A stretch of 64,000 nucleotides of DNA from Pedobacter sp. MC2016-05 (lineage in GTDB: Bacteria > Bacteroidota > Bacteroidia > Sphingobacteriales > Sphingobacteriaceae): the NCBI RefSeq assembly GCF_026239735.1, contig NZ_JAPIVT010000013.1, forward strand, positions 1 to 64,000, in the 5' to 3' direction. Both the position numbers and the translations under genes were made by a program. This document shows positions 1 through 9,526 of the stretch, piece by piece (within the stretch, counting starts at the first letter, position 1; each line of letters begins with the position of its first letter). The notes under the pieces are model-generated. The model had not been told where the DNA came from, made no database searches, and saw nothing but the letters and a program-made list of their open reading frames with translations.

Positions 1-613
1 GTATGGAATAATAACACGGATGTGCTTTCCATCGGAGCATTTGACCTTACTCCCATCGAAATCAGCGAACAATTAATCAAATCTGATCGGATATATGAAT
101 GCTGCGCATGCTGTCCTTCAATACTTTAAATCACAAGGCCATGGCATTCTGATCAATAACATCCCCATTGGGCGGCTTTCTACCTGTTCCTTATGGCCCA
201 GGCTATTCCGCTGCCAAGTTTGGCCTCCGGGGATCCTCAGCGGCATTGAAATCAGCATTAAAATCTTATTCCCGTATACCTATATGCGATGCATTTCCGC
301 GATTTCTTGACAGTCCGGGTATACAGCATGCGGCTAATTACACAGGGAAGCATTGAAACCCGGGCCAATCGTTTATGATCCATTCCAACTCGGGAATGCG
401 GTCTATGAGTTATCACTTCATAACCTTTAAGAAAAAATGGTGGGAAGCTCTTCAATCCTGATGCGTATGTCCTATGGTCTGCTTCCTTCGCCAACCAGGG
501 GAATTGAATCGGCAGTAATTAATGCCCACCTGAAGCAAGCAAAAAACATCACCCCTACCTACGGAAATGTTGGCAACAACGTGGATTACAGGCATTCCAT
601 CCATGATGGATGA
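1..613 (+). pseudogene. decayed short-chain dehydrogenase, 5' end outside window
   Basis: Three reading frames together spell an SDR-family oxidoreductase. Frame 1 gives IGAFDLTPIEISEQ at the left edge. Frame 2 then gives YMNAAHAVLQYFKSQGHG and LINNIPIG. Frame 3 gives the catalytic-type segment PVPYGPGYSAAKFGLRG, with YxxxK. Frame 2 resumes from about 350 to the terminal TGA at 611-613, interrupted by an in-frame TAA at 428-430. At least three frameshifts and one nonsense codon are therefore needed, so the gene is dead. The order of segments matches SDRs of about 320-340 residues. The nucleotide-binding N-terminus would lie upstream of the window. The exact substrate is unknown. Confidence 0.85.
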
Positions 614-750
614 GGAATCCCAGGAAAGTCCAAAGCACATCGCCCCCACGCAGCCATAGAAAAAAAATAAATAAATATTATATTGCAACATTAACTACTT
701 TTTGATCGCTAATATCGCATCAATCAATAAATGGATAATTGACCTATATT

Positions 751-1128
751 ATGGATAATAAAACACTCCATTGCATCATTGTGGATGATCAGCGCTTCGC
801 CATCGAAAACCTACAGGAGGCAATAGCCAAATTTCCCCAAATAAAAATCCGGGCCACTTTTTTAGACCCCCTCGCTGCTATGGAATACCTGCTCACTCAA
901 GAAGATATTGACATTCTGTTTTCTGACATTGACATGCCCAGACTATCGGGAATCCAACTGGCGGAGAAAGTACGGAAATACGTTAGGCATCTGGTATTTG
1001 TGACCTCACACTTAAAGTTTGAGCTGGAGCCGGATAACGTCGGTGACTGGCATTATTTGCACAAACCCATAAGATCGCGACATCTGGAGAGGATCATTGA
1101 TGACATCCAGTCGGCAAACAAAAGCTAA
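751..1128 (+). CDS. receiver-only (REC) response regulator
   Basis: A 125-residue single REC domain with no output domain. The acidic pair is in IIVDD near residue 13, the phospho-acceptor Asp is in LFSDIDMP near residue 60, the conserved Ser/Thr is in FVTSH and the Lys in LHKPI. The sequence resembles receivers of LytTR regulators, but the frame stops right after the receiver, so it either acts by protein-protein contact or is a truncated LytTR regulator. I chose ATG 751; a TTG at 739 would add four residues. No kinase gene is adjacent, so its partner is unknown. Confidence 0.75.
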   Translation: MDNKTLHCIIVDDQRFAIENLQEAIAKFPQIKIRATFLDPLAAMEYLLTQEDIDILFSDIDMPRLSGIQLAEKVRKYVRHLVFVTSHLKFELEPDNVGDWHYLHKPIRSRHLERIIDDIQSANKS

Positions 1129-1352
1129 ATCTTTTCTTTGGTCACTTATTTTGTGCCATAATTTACGATGGGCTAAATCACAAGTGATAAAAACCATGAA
1201 AGTGAAAAGAATAAAGAGTAGTCCGAGCGTTAGCAGCCCTTATTTGTAGAGATACTTCACAACGAATGGCTCCACCAGAACACCCATCGGGGAGCCATTA
1301 CCATATCTAAAAAAACCTTTCAGTATTGTTCGTACACATCCTTTGCCACTTA

Positions 1353-1933
1353 TCAGGGGTTTTTGGTCCGTAAATAAATCCCTAAATCTGTTACAAATTT
1401 GAAGTCTATCTTTGCCAGTCGAATATTTTTCAATTTTTTACCTGCCAGAAACTCCATGAGAAATCTCTCAGTGGTATAGTGATTTTTTATGGTGCCCAGA
1501 GCTAAAAGTTTATTGGGCTGATCGAAATGGTATTTGATTATATCTTTTAACGTATTACCCTGATTCTCTCCCTGAAGTTTTTGCACTATCTTATCTGCAG
1601 TGATCAATTCTTTCTGAAATCTCAACTCACCGTAGGCTGTACTGATCTCATTCGCTATCTGTCTCATACGGTCCCTACGGATGAGGTTTCAATACTGCTT
1701 CGTTTCAACTTTTGTGCTTTTTGTTCCCATTCGGGAAGCTACACAAATTTCTTAATTGAAAAATCGATACCTTTACCATCTACAGTAATTCTCACATACA
1801 TTGGAACTCTTACAAAATCCGCCCTATTGCTTCTAACAAAGAAATTGACGCTGAAACTGTGCTTTGATTTCATAGAATTTTCTCCTTTAATTATGGCCAA
1901 ATTCTGCACCAAAACAGATAAATTGTACAACAT
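1353..1933 (-). pseudogene. tyrosine recombinase N-terminal remnant
   Basis: Read on the minus strand, 1933-1739 encodes an arm-type DNA-binding start (HSFSVNFFVRSNRADF, then PMYVRITVDGKGIDFSIKKFV split by the frame end). A second frame continues PEWEQKAQKLKRSS. A third frame, 1667-1353, encodes the SAM-like core-binding domain (TLKDIIKYHFDQ, TTERFLMEFLAGKKLKNI). This matches the N-terminal half of Bacteroidota transposon and genomic-island integrases. No catalytic domain with the R-H-R-Y residues follows. Two frameshifts and a 3' truncation make this a relic. A weak VEPFVVKYLYK segment near 1240-1275 may be a further scrap. Confidence 0.7.
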
Positions 1934-2321
1934 GACTCAACCAGTTTCATCCTTAAAAAAATATTCCTAAAAAAACAGTTTTGTTAACAAGACAATGTTA
2001 TGAAGAAAAATTTGGTACAGGATTTGGCCACGAATTATTTATATTTCATTGCACCAAACTGCCCGATTATAAAAAATAAAACTCCGTAAATTCATCATTT
2101 AGAGGTTTTTTGATACATTAAGTATCTGCTAGCTGCTGGCGTTCTTTGTTTGAAGTGTGGATTGAAAACAGTGTTTGTCCATGAATAAGATGGAGAAAAT
2201 AAATATAAAATAAGGAAAAGCTACTCCATGCATTTTTAAATATTTTTTTAATTACAGTGACCAACACTAAATTTAGATCGCTCCGGTAATGTAGCCCCAT
2301 CGAAAGTAAACATCTCGTAGC
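1934..2321. other. intergenic region, no supported gene
   Basis: AT-rich stretch between the integrase relic and the lipoprotein gene. A 60-residue frame at 2118-2300 (minus) has low-complexity hydrophobic and aromatic content and no recognisable start context, so I do not call it. No repeat or RNA structure was seen. Confidence 0.5.
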
Positions 2322-2831
2322 TTATTTGCAGTACGAAGCCTCAAAGCGTCCTTTAAAATCAATATTTTGTTCCGCCCATTTCACATTAACCTGACCACTC
2401 ACCTTATCCCCTGTTATGGAGCTGATGGTGATAATGGTTTGTTCTGAAGAGAACAATGCACCATTTTGACCGCTTGGGTCGCCCGGATCATTAACCAGGA
2501 TATAAGTGTCATTGCCCGAAAAAGTGCCTGTTTTTTTTGGCACCGTCAGGCGTATTGAAAACTCACTCAATGGTGAGCTACAGGTTTTAGATCCATCTCC
2601 TGCCAGATATATAGAGAACAAGTCTTCAGAGCGGTAGTTGTTCATACTGAATTTGGTATAACGCTCGATTGTCACTTTTGCCGTAAAAGGCGATCCATAG
2701 AGGTTTCCTGTAACCACCGCCGGCATATTTAGTTCGGGTTGAGGTTGATCTTCCTTTTTCTTACAGCAGGTGAATATACAGATCAGTAAGATTAGACTAA
2801 AAAAACGTTTCAAGAGCTGATAAAAAGTCAT
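2322..2831 (-). CDS. putative lipoprotein of unknown function
   Basis: A 169-residue protein with a short basic N-terminus, a hydrophobic stretch (FFSLILLICIFTCC) and Cys residues at 22-23 followed by KKKED, which fits a lipobox and an exported lipoprotein. The mature part is beta-rich with short motifs such as GNLYGSPFTAKVTI and VSGQVNVKWAEQNIDFKGRF, the kind of layout seen in many small Bacteroidota surface lipoproteins. I do not recognise a named family. It lies 71 bp downstream of the LprI-like gene on the same strand and may be co-transcribed with it. Confidence 0.6.
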   Translation of the reverse strand: MTFYQLLKRFFSLILLICIFTCCKKKEDQPQPELNMPAVVTGNLYGSPFTAKVTIERYTKFSMNNYRSEDLFSIYLAGDGSKTCSSPLSEFSIRLTVPKKTGTFSGNDTYILVNDPGDPSGQNGALFSSEQTIITISSITGDKVSGQVNVKWAEQNIDFKGRFEASYCK

Positions 2832-2902
2832 TGTATTAGCGTTAAGTAAATTATGGAGAATTATTTTGATTAATCAAAACATCATTGGAAGAGCGTAATG
2901 TG

Positions 2903-3361
2903 TTAGGATTTCATCCTGACCGAGCCCAGGCAAACCTCACCTTCTTCGATTCCAGTAATCCATATATTTAAAAATTTAATCCGGTCCCTGGTCAGCGTTT
3001 CCAGGTATATTGATTCGCACATAGGTGCCACCGAACCATAGGTTCCACTATTGGGATATTTTGCTGCCAGTTCTGCATCACGAAGCTGTATCCAGAGCCG
3101 TTGTGCATTCCTGAGTTTTTTTATAAAAGTGGTTTTGCTTGAATAGCTTTTCAGGATCTTTTGATACACACCATTTAGTTCCGCATCTACCCTTTTAAAG
3201 TCGGAATAAGCCTTCATATTCATGGCAGTTTGTGACTGCGCAAAAGCCGGAGCATTAAACAGCATAGCAATGAGGATAAAAGACAAGCGGAAAATTGGCG
3301 ATTGGTAGAAATTTTTCACGGGATTGATTATCAATATTCCAAATCTAAACCATAGAAACAT
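2903..3361 (-). CDS. LprI/DUF1311-like periplasmic protein
   Basis: The mature part contains the DUF1311 pattern: DFKRVDAELNGVYQKIL, then LRNAQRLWIQLRDAEL, then a Cys-containing segment (APMCESIYLETLTRDRIKFL). LprI-type proteins are small exported proteins, some of which inhibit lysozyme; that role is not shown here. A hydrophobic segment (FILIAMLFNAPAFAQ) looks like a signal peptide. The ATG start leaves a long pre-region, so a GTG at 3319 (VKNFYQSPIFRL) may be the true start, giving 138 residues. The first Cys usual in the family is replaced near NMKAY, leaving an incomplete disulfide set. Confidence 0.7.
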   Translation of the reverse strand: MFLWFRFGILIINPVKNFYQSPIFRLSFILIAMLFNAPAFAQSQTAMNMKAYSDFKRVDAELNGVYQKILKSYSSKTTFIKKLRNAQRLWIQLRDAELAAKYPNSGTYGSVAPMCESIYLETLTRDRIKFLNIWITGIEEGEVCLGSVRMKS

Positions 3362-3528
3362 CCTTTTGTTTGAACAACTTTGTTTACCATGCCGGGAGAA
3401 TGCTTAAATCGAAAAGGTTGGTAAAATTTAAACCTCATAGCGTAAAGAAACTGTTACATGCTTTTTCTTATCGTCATTTGGGATCAAGCAGAAAGTTGGC
3501 GAGTTGAGAAGTTTATTTAATTTTGCTC

Positions 3529-4042
3529 AACATAATTATTTTGAACAGCTCAATATTATCTTTTATACTACCAGAAGGGTTAACCGAATACTTTGAACTT
3601 GATAAGTGCAAACTTTCTGAAGGCTCTTGTTATATTTATCTTTTAGAGAAAAACATTCATTCCGAAGAGTATTCAGGGAGAAATTGATTTCTAAAGGCTT
3701 TTTCGATGCAATTACCGCTCGTGATTTTCCTTTGCTTGGAAAACCTTGTTTTTTGAAGGTAAAGCGGCGCAAGTGGCAAATCTCAATACAAAAAAGATTG
3801 TTTTCAGGGATTGAAAACCTAATTGCCGATGGCACCAAGATGACTACCGAGTTTGCATTTTCTAAAAGCTTATTGGATTTAAACCCAATAAGCTGTAAAA
3901 CGCTAGGTCATTTCTGTGGTGTTGACGGCAAACGTCTTGAGGAAGAGTATGCTAGCCATCTGAGTGGATTTACCGTCTGGGATCAGTTGGAACGAACTGG
4001 GACTGGCCCGAACGCAATTTCTCAAGGGCTACTTGTTTCATA
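3529..4042 (+). pseudogene. ISAon1-type transposase relic
   Basis: From about 3532 one frame reads SFILPEGLTEYFELDKCK and LLEKNIHSEEYS before stopping. A second frame picks up ISKGFFDAITARDFPLLGKP, then FLKVKRRKWQ, DGTKMTTEFAF and ISCKTLGHFCGVDGKRLEEE. The first parts match the separate N-region protein of ISAon1-family elements; the last part matches the start of the transposase proper. The junction between the two has lost sequence, so the two ORFs are fused. The frame then degenerates before any DDE catalytic region. No inverted repeats were identified. Confidence 0.75.
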
Positions 4043-4191
4043 AACCATAGTTAAGCTGTTCTTCTCTCGTCATCATAAAATCTATCTAAATTTAGTAATT
4101 TAACTTATGCCACAGTTTATTTTACAGGCTCCACTGACCAACATAAAGCAGACATTCTTTGTTTGAACTACCTTGGGGTAATTTTCTATTG

Positions 4192-4416
4192 CTATTCGAT
4201 GCCCATCAATCTAAATAAAGGCAACAAATCTTCCTTCGTTTTAAATCGTACAACATGCGTCTTATAGTTCTGAAGTTTGTTATCTGGGGCAATATAAGCT
4301 TCTCTGTGAGATTCTGAAGGAAGATATACTTCTATTTTATGTTGGATACTATAATGCTCACCATCTTTATCAAACCCCAGAATTGACAAGAATTCATTAG
4401 AAATTAATTTTTCCAT
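4192..4416 (-). CDS. small hypothetical protein
   Basis: A 74-residue frame with balanced, protein-like composition (LGFDKDGEHYSIQHKIEVYL, then HVVRFKTKEDLLPLFRLMG). It starts at ATG 4416 and ends 150 bp from the ISAon1 relic. I do not recognise a family. No membrane segment or signal is present, so it would be cytoplasmic. It sits among decayed genes, and could itself be a fragment of a larger protein. Confidence 0.4.
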   Translation of the reverse strand: MEKLISNEFLSILGFDKDGEHYSIQHKIEVYLPSESHREAYIAPDNKLQNYKTHVVRFKTKEDLLPLFRLMGIE

Positions 4417-5104
4417 AGGTTCAAATATAAATTAAATAGTTATCATCCTTGAACTACTAATTACCATTCCTATCAGCAGTTGTCCATGTAAATCCTTAGA
4501 ATACGATAGTGTAGTTGATCTTCTAATAGATTGTTAATTATCAGCAAGAAATTGATTGCAATCCGTATCCGTTAGATAATACCCTTCAAGCAAAATTAAC
4601 CGAAACCGTCACTCACCGAAAAATCAGCTCACGATTGGTAGTGTTTGATTTACCGTTGTCACCGTAAATAAACGAGATATGCCACTTAATAAACGTAAAC
4701 CACTACCTGTCAAATGTTTGCTATTTGCAAGACAAATAGCCGTAGTTGAGAGGCTGCAGCAATCAGCCCTTAAAAATTACGGAGTTAAACTATGAAAATT
4801 TCAAAAAAATTGCAAATGTGTTATTCGTGATATTAGTCTCAATTGGAACAACGGAGATATTAAGCTTTGGGATTCTTTGTACGCATCACAAGATCGACAG
4901 AGAATTTTTCACACTTTGGAGACCGGATTTATCTCGGGTTGCGTAATATCAATTCCTACTTGTTTCATATTGAACCCCCAGATTAAAAACTGATTGATCG
5001 GTTTACTGTTGAGGATGTGAATTAATAAAATAATTAGTTAAGATATACTTTTATACACAAAAACTTGTAAGACATCAAAATGCCTGCTCTTTAGTATACC
5101 ATAA
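4417..5104. other. long region without a supported gene
   Basis: A 66-residue frame at 4746-4946 (plus) is not convincing. An overlapping frame reads protein-like (NWNNGDIKLWDSLYASQD and HTLETGFISGCV) but has no start and is preceded by stops, so it could be the tail of another decayed gene. Nothing can be assigned to a family. Confidence 0.4.
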
Positions 5105-5923
5105 TCAAGAGATCGAGGAATAAATTAATCCATTACCTGCTCTGTTTAAAAAAGTTTCCAGAAACCTTAACGATGGTTTAATAGCATCTGGCATATATCC
5201 TTTAGCATGTAATGTTCCAGAAACAAGCTGAAGGGTAGTTGGTATTCCCGAATCTAGTAACATTTTTTTTTGTTTAGTGCACCTTTTTCCGGAACAACCT
5301 CATCATGCAAGTTGCCATAGAAATGGGCCCACTCTATGAACTTACTGTGTTTAGCGGGGTAGCCTCTTTCAATAAATCCCTATCATTACCGATCAATTCA
5401 TAAATACACCACCTTAAAAATGCATCATTTCTCCCCCCTTGATTTATGTTAGCACTTGGAATATTTCCAAAATCCAAATCATCTTTCTTCTCTGCTGAAT
5501 TTCCATCTGTTTCTGATATAAAGCCCTCCAAATCAATTATTCCCGACCAACTTATTGCCGGAATCCCGGCCGCCAAAGTTACCTCTACAGAAATATTCCT
5601 CCCTGCTGAACTCCCCTAGGCCGCTATTTTTGTACGGTCGAAACTATACTCAGATTGGCGAAGCCACTCAAGAGCGAAAAGTATGTCTTGCTTCCCTGCC
5701 GGATACACACCATCTGGCGTCAAACGGTAATTGGGAACAATAACCAGATAGCCTTCCTGAGCCAGTCTGGTAGCCAGATCTTCATCCTTAGCCTTATCGC
5801 CATGAAACCAACCCCCTGCGTGAATATTAATAATTCCCTCATCAAATTAGTTCCGCTATAAAGATCAAGGGCTAGATTATCCTTGTAGACAATGTTTCTA
5901 ATGATCGTTATTTCATTTGCCAT
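5105..5923 (-). pseudogene. decayed alpha/beta hydrolase (carboxylesterase-like)
   Basis: Minus-strand frames combine into a complete esterase: start MANEITIIRNIVYKDNLALD at 5923, an oxyanion-hole-like HAGGWFHGDKAKDED in a second frame, YLVIVPNYRLTPDGVYPAG, then EYSFDRTKIAA, an in-frame TAG, and GSSAGRNISVEV. This last piece is the GxSxG nucleophile elbow. It continues with IPAISWSGIIDLEGF and, in another frame, the His-containing end LHAKGYMPDAIKPSLRF up to the stop at 5105. Several frameshifts plus the TAG directly before the nucleophile motif make it non-functional. The family is bacterial esterases of the hormone-sensitive-lipase/BD-FAE type; the substrate is unknown. Confidence 0.85.
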
Positions 5924-6297
5924 ATATTATTTATATTATAGCTAAGCTAGCGATGTCTTCCTCAAATCAATCCAAAAACAACTTTTTGAATACCAGCGTT
6001 TTATGTAAAAAACACTTTTTCTTTATTAACGGAATGCGATAAATTTACGACCCCTAAACAAAGCTGTTAATTTTGAAGTTATTTATCGCTAGGTCGACAT
6101 CAAAAGAAAAATATGAAGTCATACTTTATCGAAATATATCCACTTCCTAACGATTCGATATGTCTATTCGACGATCATTCCAAACAGCATTGATATATCT
6201 TTCGGAAATTTAGGATTTAAATCAGGATATAGCTGGATGACCTCATATTTTAATAGGAATAAAACAAGCAATTCTTCTTATCATTAAATCCATGTAA
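5924..6297. other. upstream region of the efflux gene
   Basis: 374 bp of AT-rich sequence upstream of the MFS gene. It must hold that gene's promoter, but I see no clear TTTG/TAnnTTTG pair at a standard distance and no repeat. Confidence 0.4.
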
Positions 6298-7716
6298 ATG
6301 AAAAATCGGATAGCCGTCTTAATCACCCTCATGCTTGGAACAGCTATGGCTGCCCTAGACAGTAGCATTGTCAACGTTTCGCTACCTGTAATCCAGAAAC
6401 AGTTCGGAGCAAGTATTAATGGGATAGAGTGGGTTATCCTGGGTTATATGATATCTTTTTGTCTTTTTATTCCTCTAACCAACTGGCTAAAAAACAGAAT
6501 CGGATATTACAATCTTTTTATCGCAAGCGTTATCATATTTACTACCGGTTCATTACTTTGCAGTTTATCTACCAATTTATCCTTTTTAATCGCTGCTCGG
6601 ATATTTCAGGCAATTGGAGGCGGGGCAATCACGCCAACATCATTGGCCATTTTGACCGATAGTTTTCCAAAAGAGCAGCGGGGTTCTGCAATTGGCTGGT
6701 GGGGCATAGGCAATGTTATGGGGCCGGCGATTGGCCCAACATTGGGTGGTGTACTGACTTATTACTTCGAATGGCCATCAATATTCTACATTAATATTCC
6801 AATCGGAATTATTACTGTAATAATGAGCGTACTTTTTTTAGGATTTCTAAAAAAGCAACCTAAGCTCAAGCCTTCATTCGATCTGGGCGGCTATGCATAT
6901 TTCGGTATATTCATCGTATTGTTGCAGTTAAGTTTGACTATGATTACCGATCCTGATGTAGCACCCTGGCAATATGGAGTTGGTCTGGCTGTTTCGCTCT
7001 TATCCTTAGTTTTATTTATCCGTTCATCCAAAAAAGATAATCCTCTGATTGATCTCACCGTTTTCAGGTCCGCAACATTCATAAATTGTTCAGTTATTAT
7101 CCTGATTCGCTCTCTCGCGTTATATGGCGGATTATTTTTTCTTCCTTTTCTCTTACAGGGACTGATGGGCTATTCTGAAATTGAGACAGGTCTATTGTTG
7201 TTACCCAACGCATTGATGATGCTTTTATTGAGACCCTATGCCGGAAAACTTGCTGACAGAGGGGTGATCAGAAACCCCTCGGTAGTGGGCATCGTCATGA
7301 TAGCAATTTCGATGGCTGAATTTGCTTTCATGAATTCAGACAGCCACATCGGGTTTATCATACTTGCAATGGCTATACGGGGCTTTGGCATGAGTTTATT
7401 GATTTCACCTGTTTCAACATCACTTTTAAATTCCATAAATGGTGGGCAAACGGCTACTGCAACATCAATAAACAGCCTTTTACAGCAAGTTGGAGGGTCT
7501 GTCGGAATCGCCATTAGCGGTATAATGCATACTTATATCAATAGATACTATTTACAAATGGGTAGAAATAGGGAAATTGCAGAGCATTTTGCATTGCAGG
7601 ATGGATTCCTAATCTCTGCAGTCATCATTACATTCGCGATCATACCAGCGTTAAAATTACCGAATCAAAATAAAGTAGATAAGCTTACTGCGGTGAAGCT
7701 AACGAGCTTGAGGTAG
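6298..7716 (+). CDS. DHA2-family MFS multidrug efflux permease
   Basis: A 472-residue integral membrane protein with about 14 hydrophobic segments, the DHA2 (EmrB/QacA) pattern. Diagnostic motifs are ALDSSIVNVSLPVIQ in TM1, the cytoplasmic loop LKNRIGYYNLF replacing the usual DRxGRR motif A, ARIFQAIGGGAITPTSLAIL in TM4, and GWWGIGNVMGPAIGPTLGG, the antiporter motif C of TM5. Such pumps exchange protons for hydrophobic drugs across the inner membrane. EmrB-type pumps usually have an EmrA membrane-fusion partner and an outer-membrane channel; neither is adjacent, so this may be a stand-alone pump. The ATG is the first Met before TM1. Confidence 0.88.
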   Translation: MKNRIAVLITLMLGTAMAALDSSIVNVSLPVIQKQFGASINGIEWVILGYMISFCLFIPLTNWLKNRIGYYNLFIASVIIFTTGSLLCSLSTNLSFLIAARIFQAIGGGAITPTSLAILTDSFPKEQRGSAIGWWGIGNVMGPAIGPTLGGVLTYYFEWPSIFYINIPIGIITVIMSVLFLGFLKKQPKLKPSFDLGGYAYFGIFIVLLQLSLTMITDPDVAPWQYGVGLAVSLLSLVLFIRSSKKDNPLIDLTVFRSATFINCSVIILIRSLALYGGLFFLPFLLQGLMGYSEIETGLLLLPNALMMLLLRPYAGKLADRGVIRNPSVVGIVMIAISMAEFAFMNSDSHIGFIILAMAIRGFGMSLLISPVSTSLLNSINGGQTATATSINSLLQQVGGSVGIAISGIMHTYINRYYLQMGRNREIAEHFALQDGFLISAVIITFAIIPALKLPNQNKVDKLTAVKLTSLR

Positions 7717-7772
7717 CTTAGCTAGAATCATACACTATTTATAAAAAACTGATATTACTGTCGCCCAAGCTT

Positions 7773-7970
7773 TCAGAAAACAATGCAGTAGTCTCCTCCT
7801 ATTCCGGCAAAAGAATTGAAATTCTCGAAGCCTTGGATATCCACCTCTTCCATCTTCAAGGCATTGATGATCAATTCTTTACCCATCCTGATGCTCTTAC
7901 CTCCACAAACTACAATTCCTGATACTTTACTAGACTTTATAATTGGTTGTTTTAAAAATAGGTCCATCAC
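7773..7970 (-). pseudogene. collapsed mobA-like gene
   Basis: The 65-residue frame begins with KVSGIVVCGGKSIRMGKE, the nucleotide-binding signature of molybdenum cofactor guanylyltransferase MobA. It then jumps to VDIQGFENFNSFAGIGGD, which resembles the C-terminal FxNxNTP-like end of that family. Full-length MobA is about 190 residues, so roughly two thirds of the middle is gone while the frame is kept. MobA attaches GMP to the molybdopterin cofactor used by the oxidoreductase encoded nearby at 9527. A functional copy would have to be elsewhere. Confidence 0.6.
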
Positions 7971-8293
7971 ATTCTAACCCAGGTTTTGCAATGTTTATGT
8001 GAAATCTAATTTGAGCGGATACTAATTAGCGATATGATGTAAAGCTTCAAATTTTGTAACGCGCTGAAAAACACAAATACCATCACTTGTCGTGAAAGTA
8101 TCTGATTTATTAAATTTTATCGGATAAAATTAGGTAAATTTAAAACAGTATTTATGTAGGGGAATCGCATCACAAAATGGCAAAATATCTTAATTAAAAA
8201 ATGCTGTAAAAGCCTCAAAATATTAATAGAAGAAATTCATTATCGGCACAACATTGGGAAATAAACTATAGATCGCATTTTTATGAATATAAT
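7971..8293. other. divergent intergenic region before fdhD
   Basis: 323 bp between the mobA remnant and fdhD, which are transcribed away from each other. It is AT-rich and probably holds the fdhD operon promoter. I see no convincing operator or riboswitch, including no recognisable molybdenum-cofactor motif. Confidence 0.4.
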
Positions 8294-9169
8294 ATGGAGC
8301 CAATGAACAATGAAAGTATAGCTAGTGGCTCTACTGTTACCATTGGACTCAAAAAATTCCATAATGGCCGTTTTTCAGATACAGAAGATATTCTTGCGAT
8401 TGAGGAACCGCTAGAAATTAGATTAGGCTATGGTCCTTCAGGAAATCGCAAAGTTTCAAATGTTTCGGTAACCATGCGTACTCCAGGATCGGATGAAGAG
8501 TTGGCAACGGGCTTCCTGTTTACTGAAGGCATTATTTCAAACCGAGACCAGATCTCAAAGGTAGAACACCTGTTCGTTGCCTGCAGAGAGGATAAACAAA
8601 ATACCATTCTTGTAAATCTAACTGAAAATGCCATTCCGAAGTTACCGGAAATAGAGCGGTCTTTTTATACCACATCAAGTTGCGGAGTTTGCGGAAAAGG
8701 TTCTATCGAAGCCATAAGAACAGTTGGCCCGCCGAAAAAAGAAGATATTGGATTATTCCAAATAGATAGCGGAACGCTGATTGCACTGCCAGAGAAACTC
8801 AGGGCAGCGCAAAATGTATTTAGAAAGACAGGAGGCCTGCATGCCTGCGCCTTTTTTGATCGCGCTGGAGAACTATTGCTGGTACGGGAAGATGTTGGCA
8901 GGCACAACGCCCTCGATAAATTAATCGGTGCTGGATTAGAAAACAGATCAGTCCCAATGGATGATGGCATACTTTTGCTAAGTGGACGGGCAAGTTTCGA
9001 ACTGATCCAAAAGGCGGTGATGGCAGGAATCAAAATCGTAGTAGCTGTAGGTGCACCCTCCAGTCTCGCGGTTGAGTTATCCAAAGAATTCAATATTACA
9101 CTTATAGGATTTATGCGGGAAGATCGTTTTAACGTATACACTTCACCGGAGAGAATAATTTTTGAATAA
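8294..9169 (+). CDS. fdhD: formate dehydrogenase accessory sulfurtransferase FdhD
   Basis: A 291-residue protein of the FdhD/NarQ family. FdhD passes sulfur from a cysteine desulfurase to the molybdenum cofactor, which activates formate dehydrogenase-type enzymes. The diagnostic loop TTSSCGVCGKGSIEAI, with the CxxC pair, is near residue 130. Other family motifs are DEELATGFLFTEGII, GGLHACAFFD and EDVGRHNALDKLIG, then LSGRASFELIQKA. Length is as expected. It heads an apparent operon: the next gene begins one base after its stop and the oxidoreductase follows, which fits its role as maturation factor for that enzyme. Confidence 0.95.
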   Translation: MEPMNNESIASGSTVTIGLKKFHNGRFSDTEDILAIEEPLEIRLGYGPSGNRKVSNVSVTMRTPGSDEELATGFLFTEGIISNRDQISKVEHLFVACREDKQNTILVNLTENAIPKLPEIERSFYTTSSCGVCGKGSIEAIRTVGPPKKEDIGLFQIDSGTLIALPEKLRAAQNVFRKTGGLHACAFFDRAGELLLVREDVGRHNALDKLIGAGLENRSVPMDDGILLLSGRASFELIQKAVMAGIKIVVAVGAPSSLAVELSKEFNITLIGFMREDRFNVYTSPERIIFE

Positions 9170-9170
9170 A

Positions 9171-9518
9171 ATGAAGATAAGAATCAAGGAACAATCTATT
9201 CGGTTTAGATTGACACAAAGCGATGTCAAAAATCTGGATGCACTGGGAGCGCTTGAAGAACATACAGATTTTCTCATCGGCAGATTTACCTATGCGATTG
9301 CACAGACCGAAATTGAAACCCTATCTGCAACGTTTGAAAATGGAAGGATTACACTTCAGATTCCAAGAGAGATGATCAATGAGCTTGTATCGACAGATCA
9401 AGTGGGCTTTTCAGGAAATACAGGAACATTAAAGTTATTGATTGAAAAGGATTTCACCTGTCTTGACAGCACAATAGAGGATCAGAGTGATAATTATCCA
9501 AATCCGCTATTAGCTTAA
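9171..9518 (+). CDS. DUF7009-like small protein of molybdoenzyme operon
   Basis: A 115-residue soluble protein. It starts at ATG 9171, just after the fdhD stop; a TTG at 9162 would overlap fdhD. Conserved-looking segments are MKIRIKEQSIRFRLTQSDV, LSATFENGRITLQIP and STDQVGFSGN, ending KDFTCLDSTIEDQSDNYPNP. I recall this pattern as a DUF7009-type protein found beside fdhD and YdeP-like genes in Bacteroidota; that name is from memory. The strict operon position, 8 bp before the oxidoreductase gene, suggests an accessory role in its assembly or activity, which is inference. Confidence 0.7.
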   Translation: MKIRIKEQSIRFRLTQSDVKNLDALGALEEHTDFLIGRFTYAIAQTEIETLSATFENGRITLQIPREMINELVSTDQVGFSGNTGTLKLLIEKDFTCLDSTIEDQSDNYPNPLLA

Positions 9519-9526
9519 GTATCGTT

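Noticed and set aside
2118..2300. 60-residue minus-strand frame
   Set aside because: No start context, low-complexity hydrophobic content and no recognisable domain.
4746..4946. 66-residue plus-strand frame
   Set aside because: Composition is poor, the start is inside AT-rich DNA and an overlapping frame looks more protein-like, so it is not a reliable gene.
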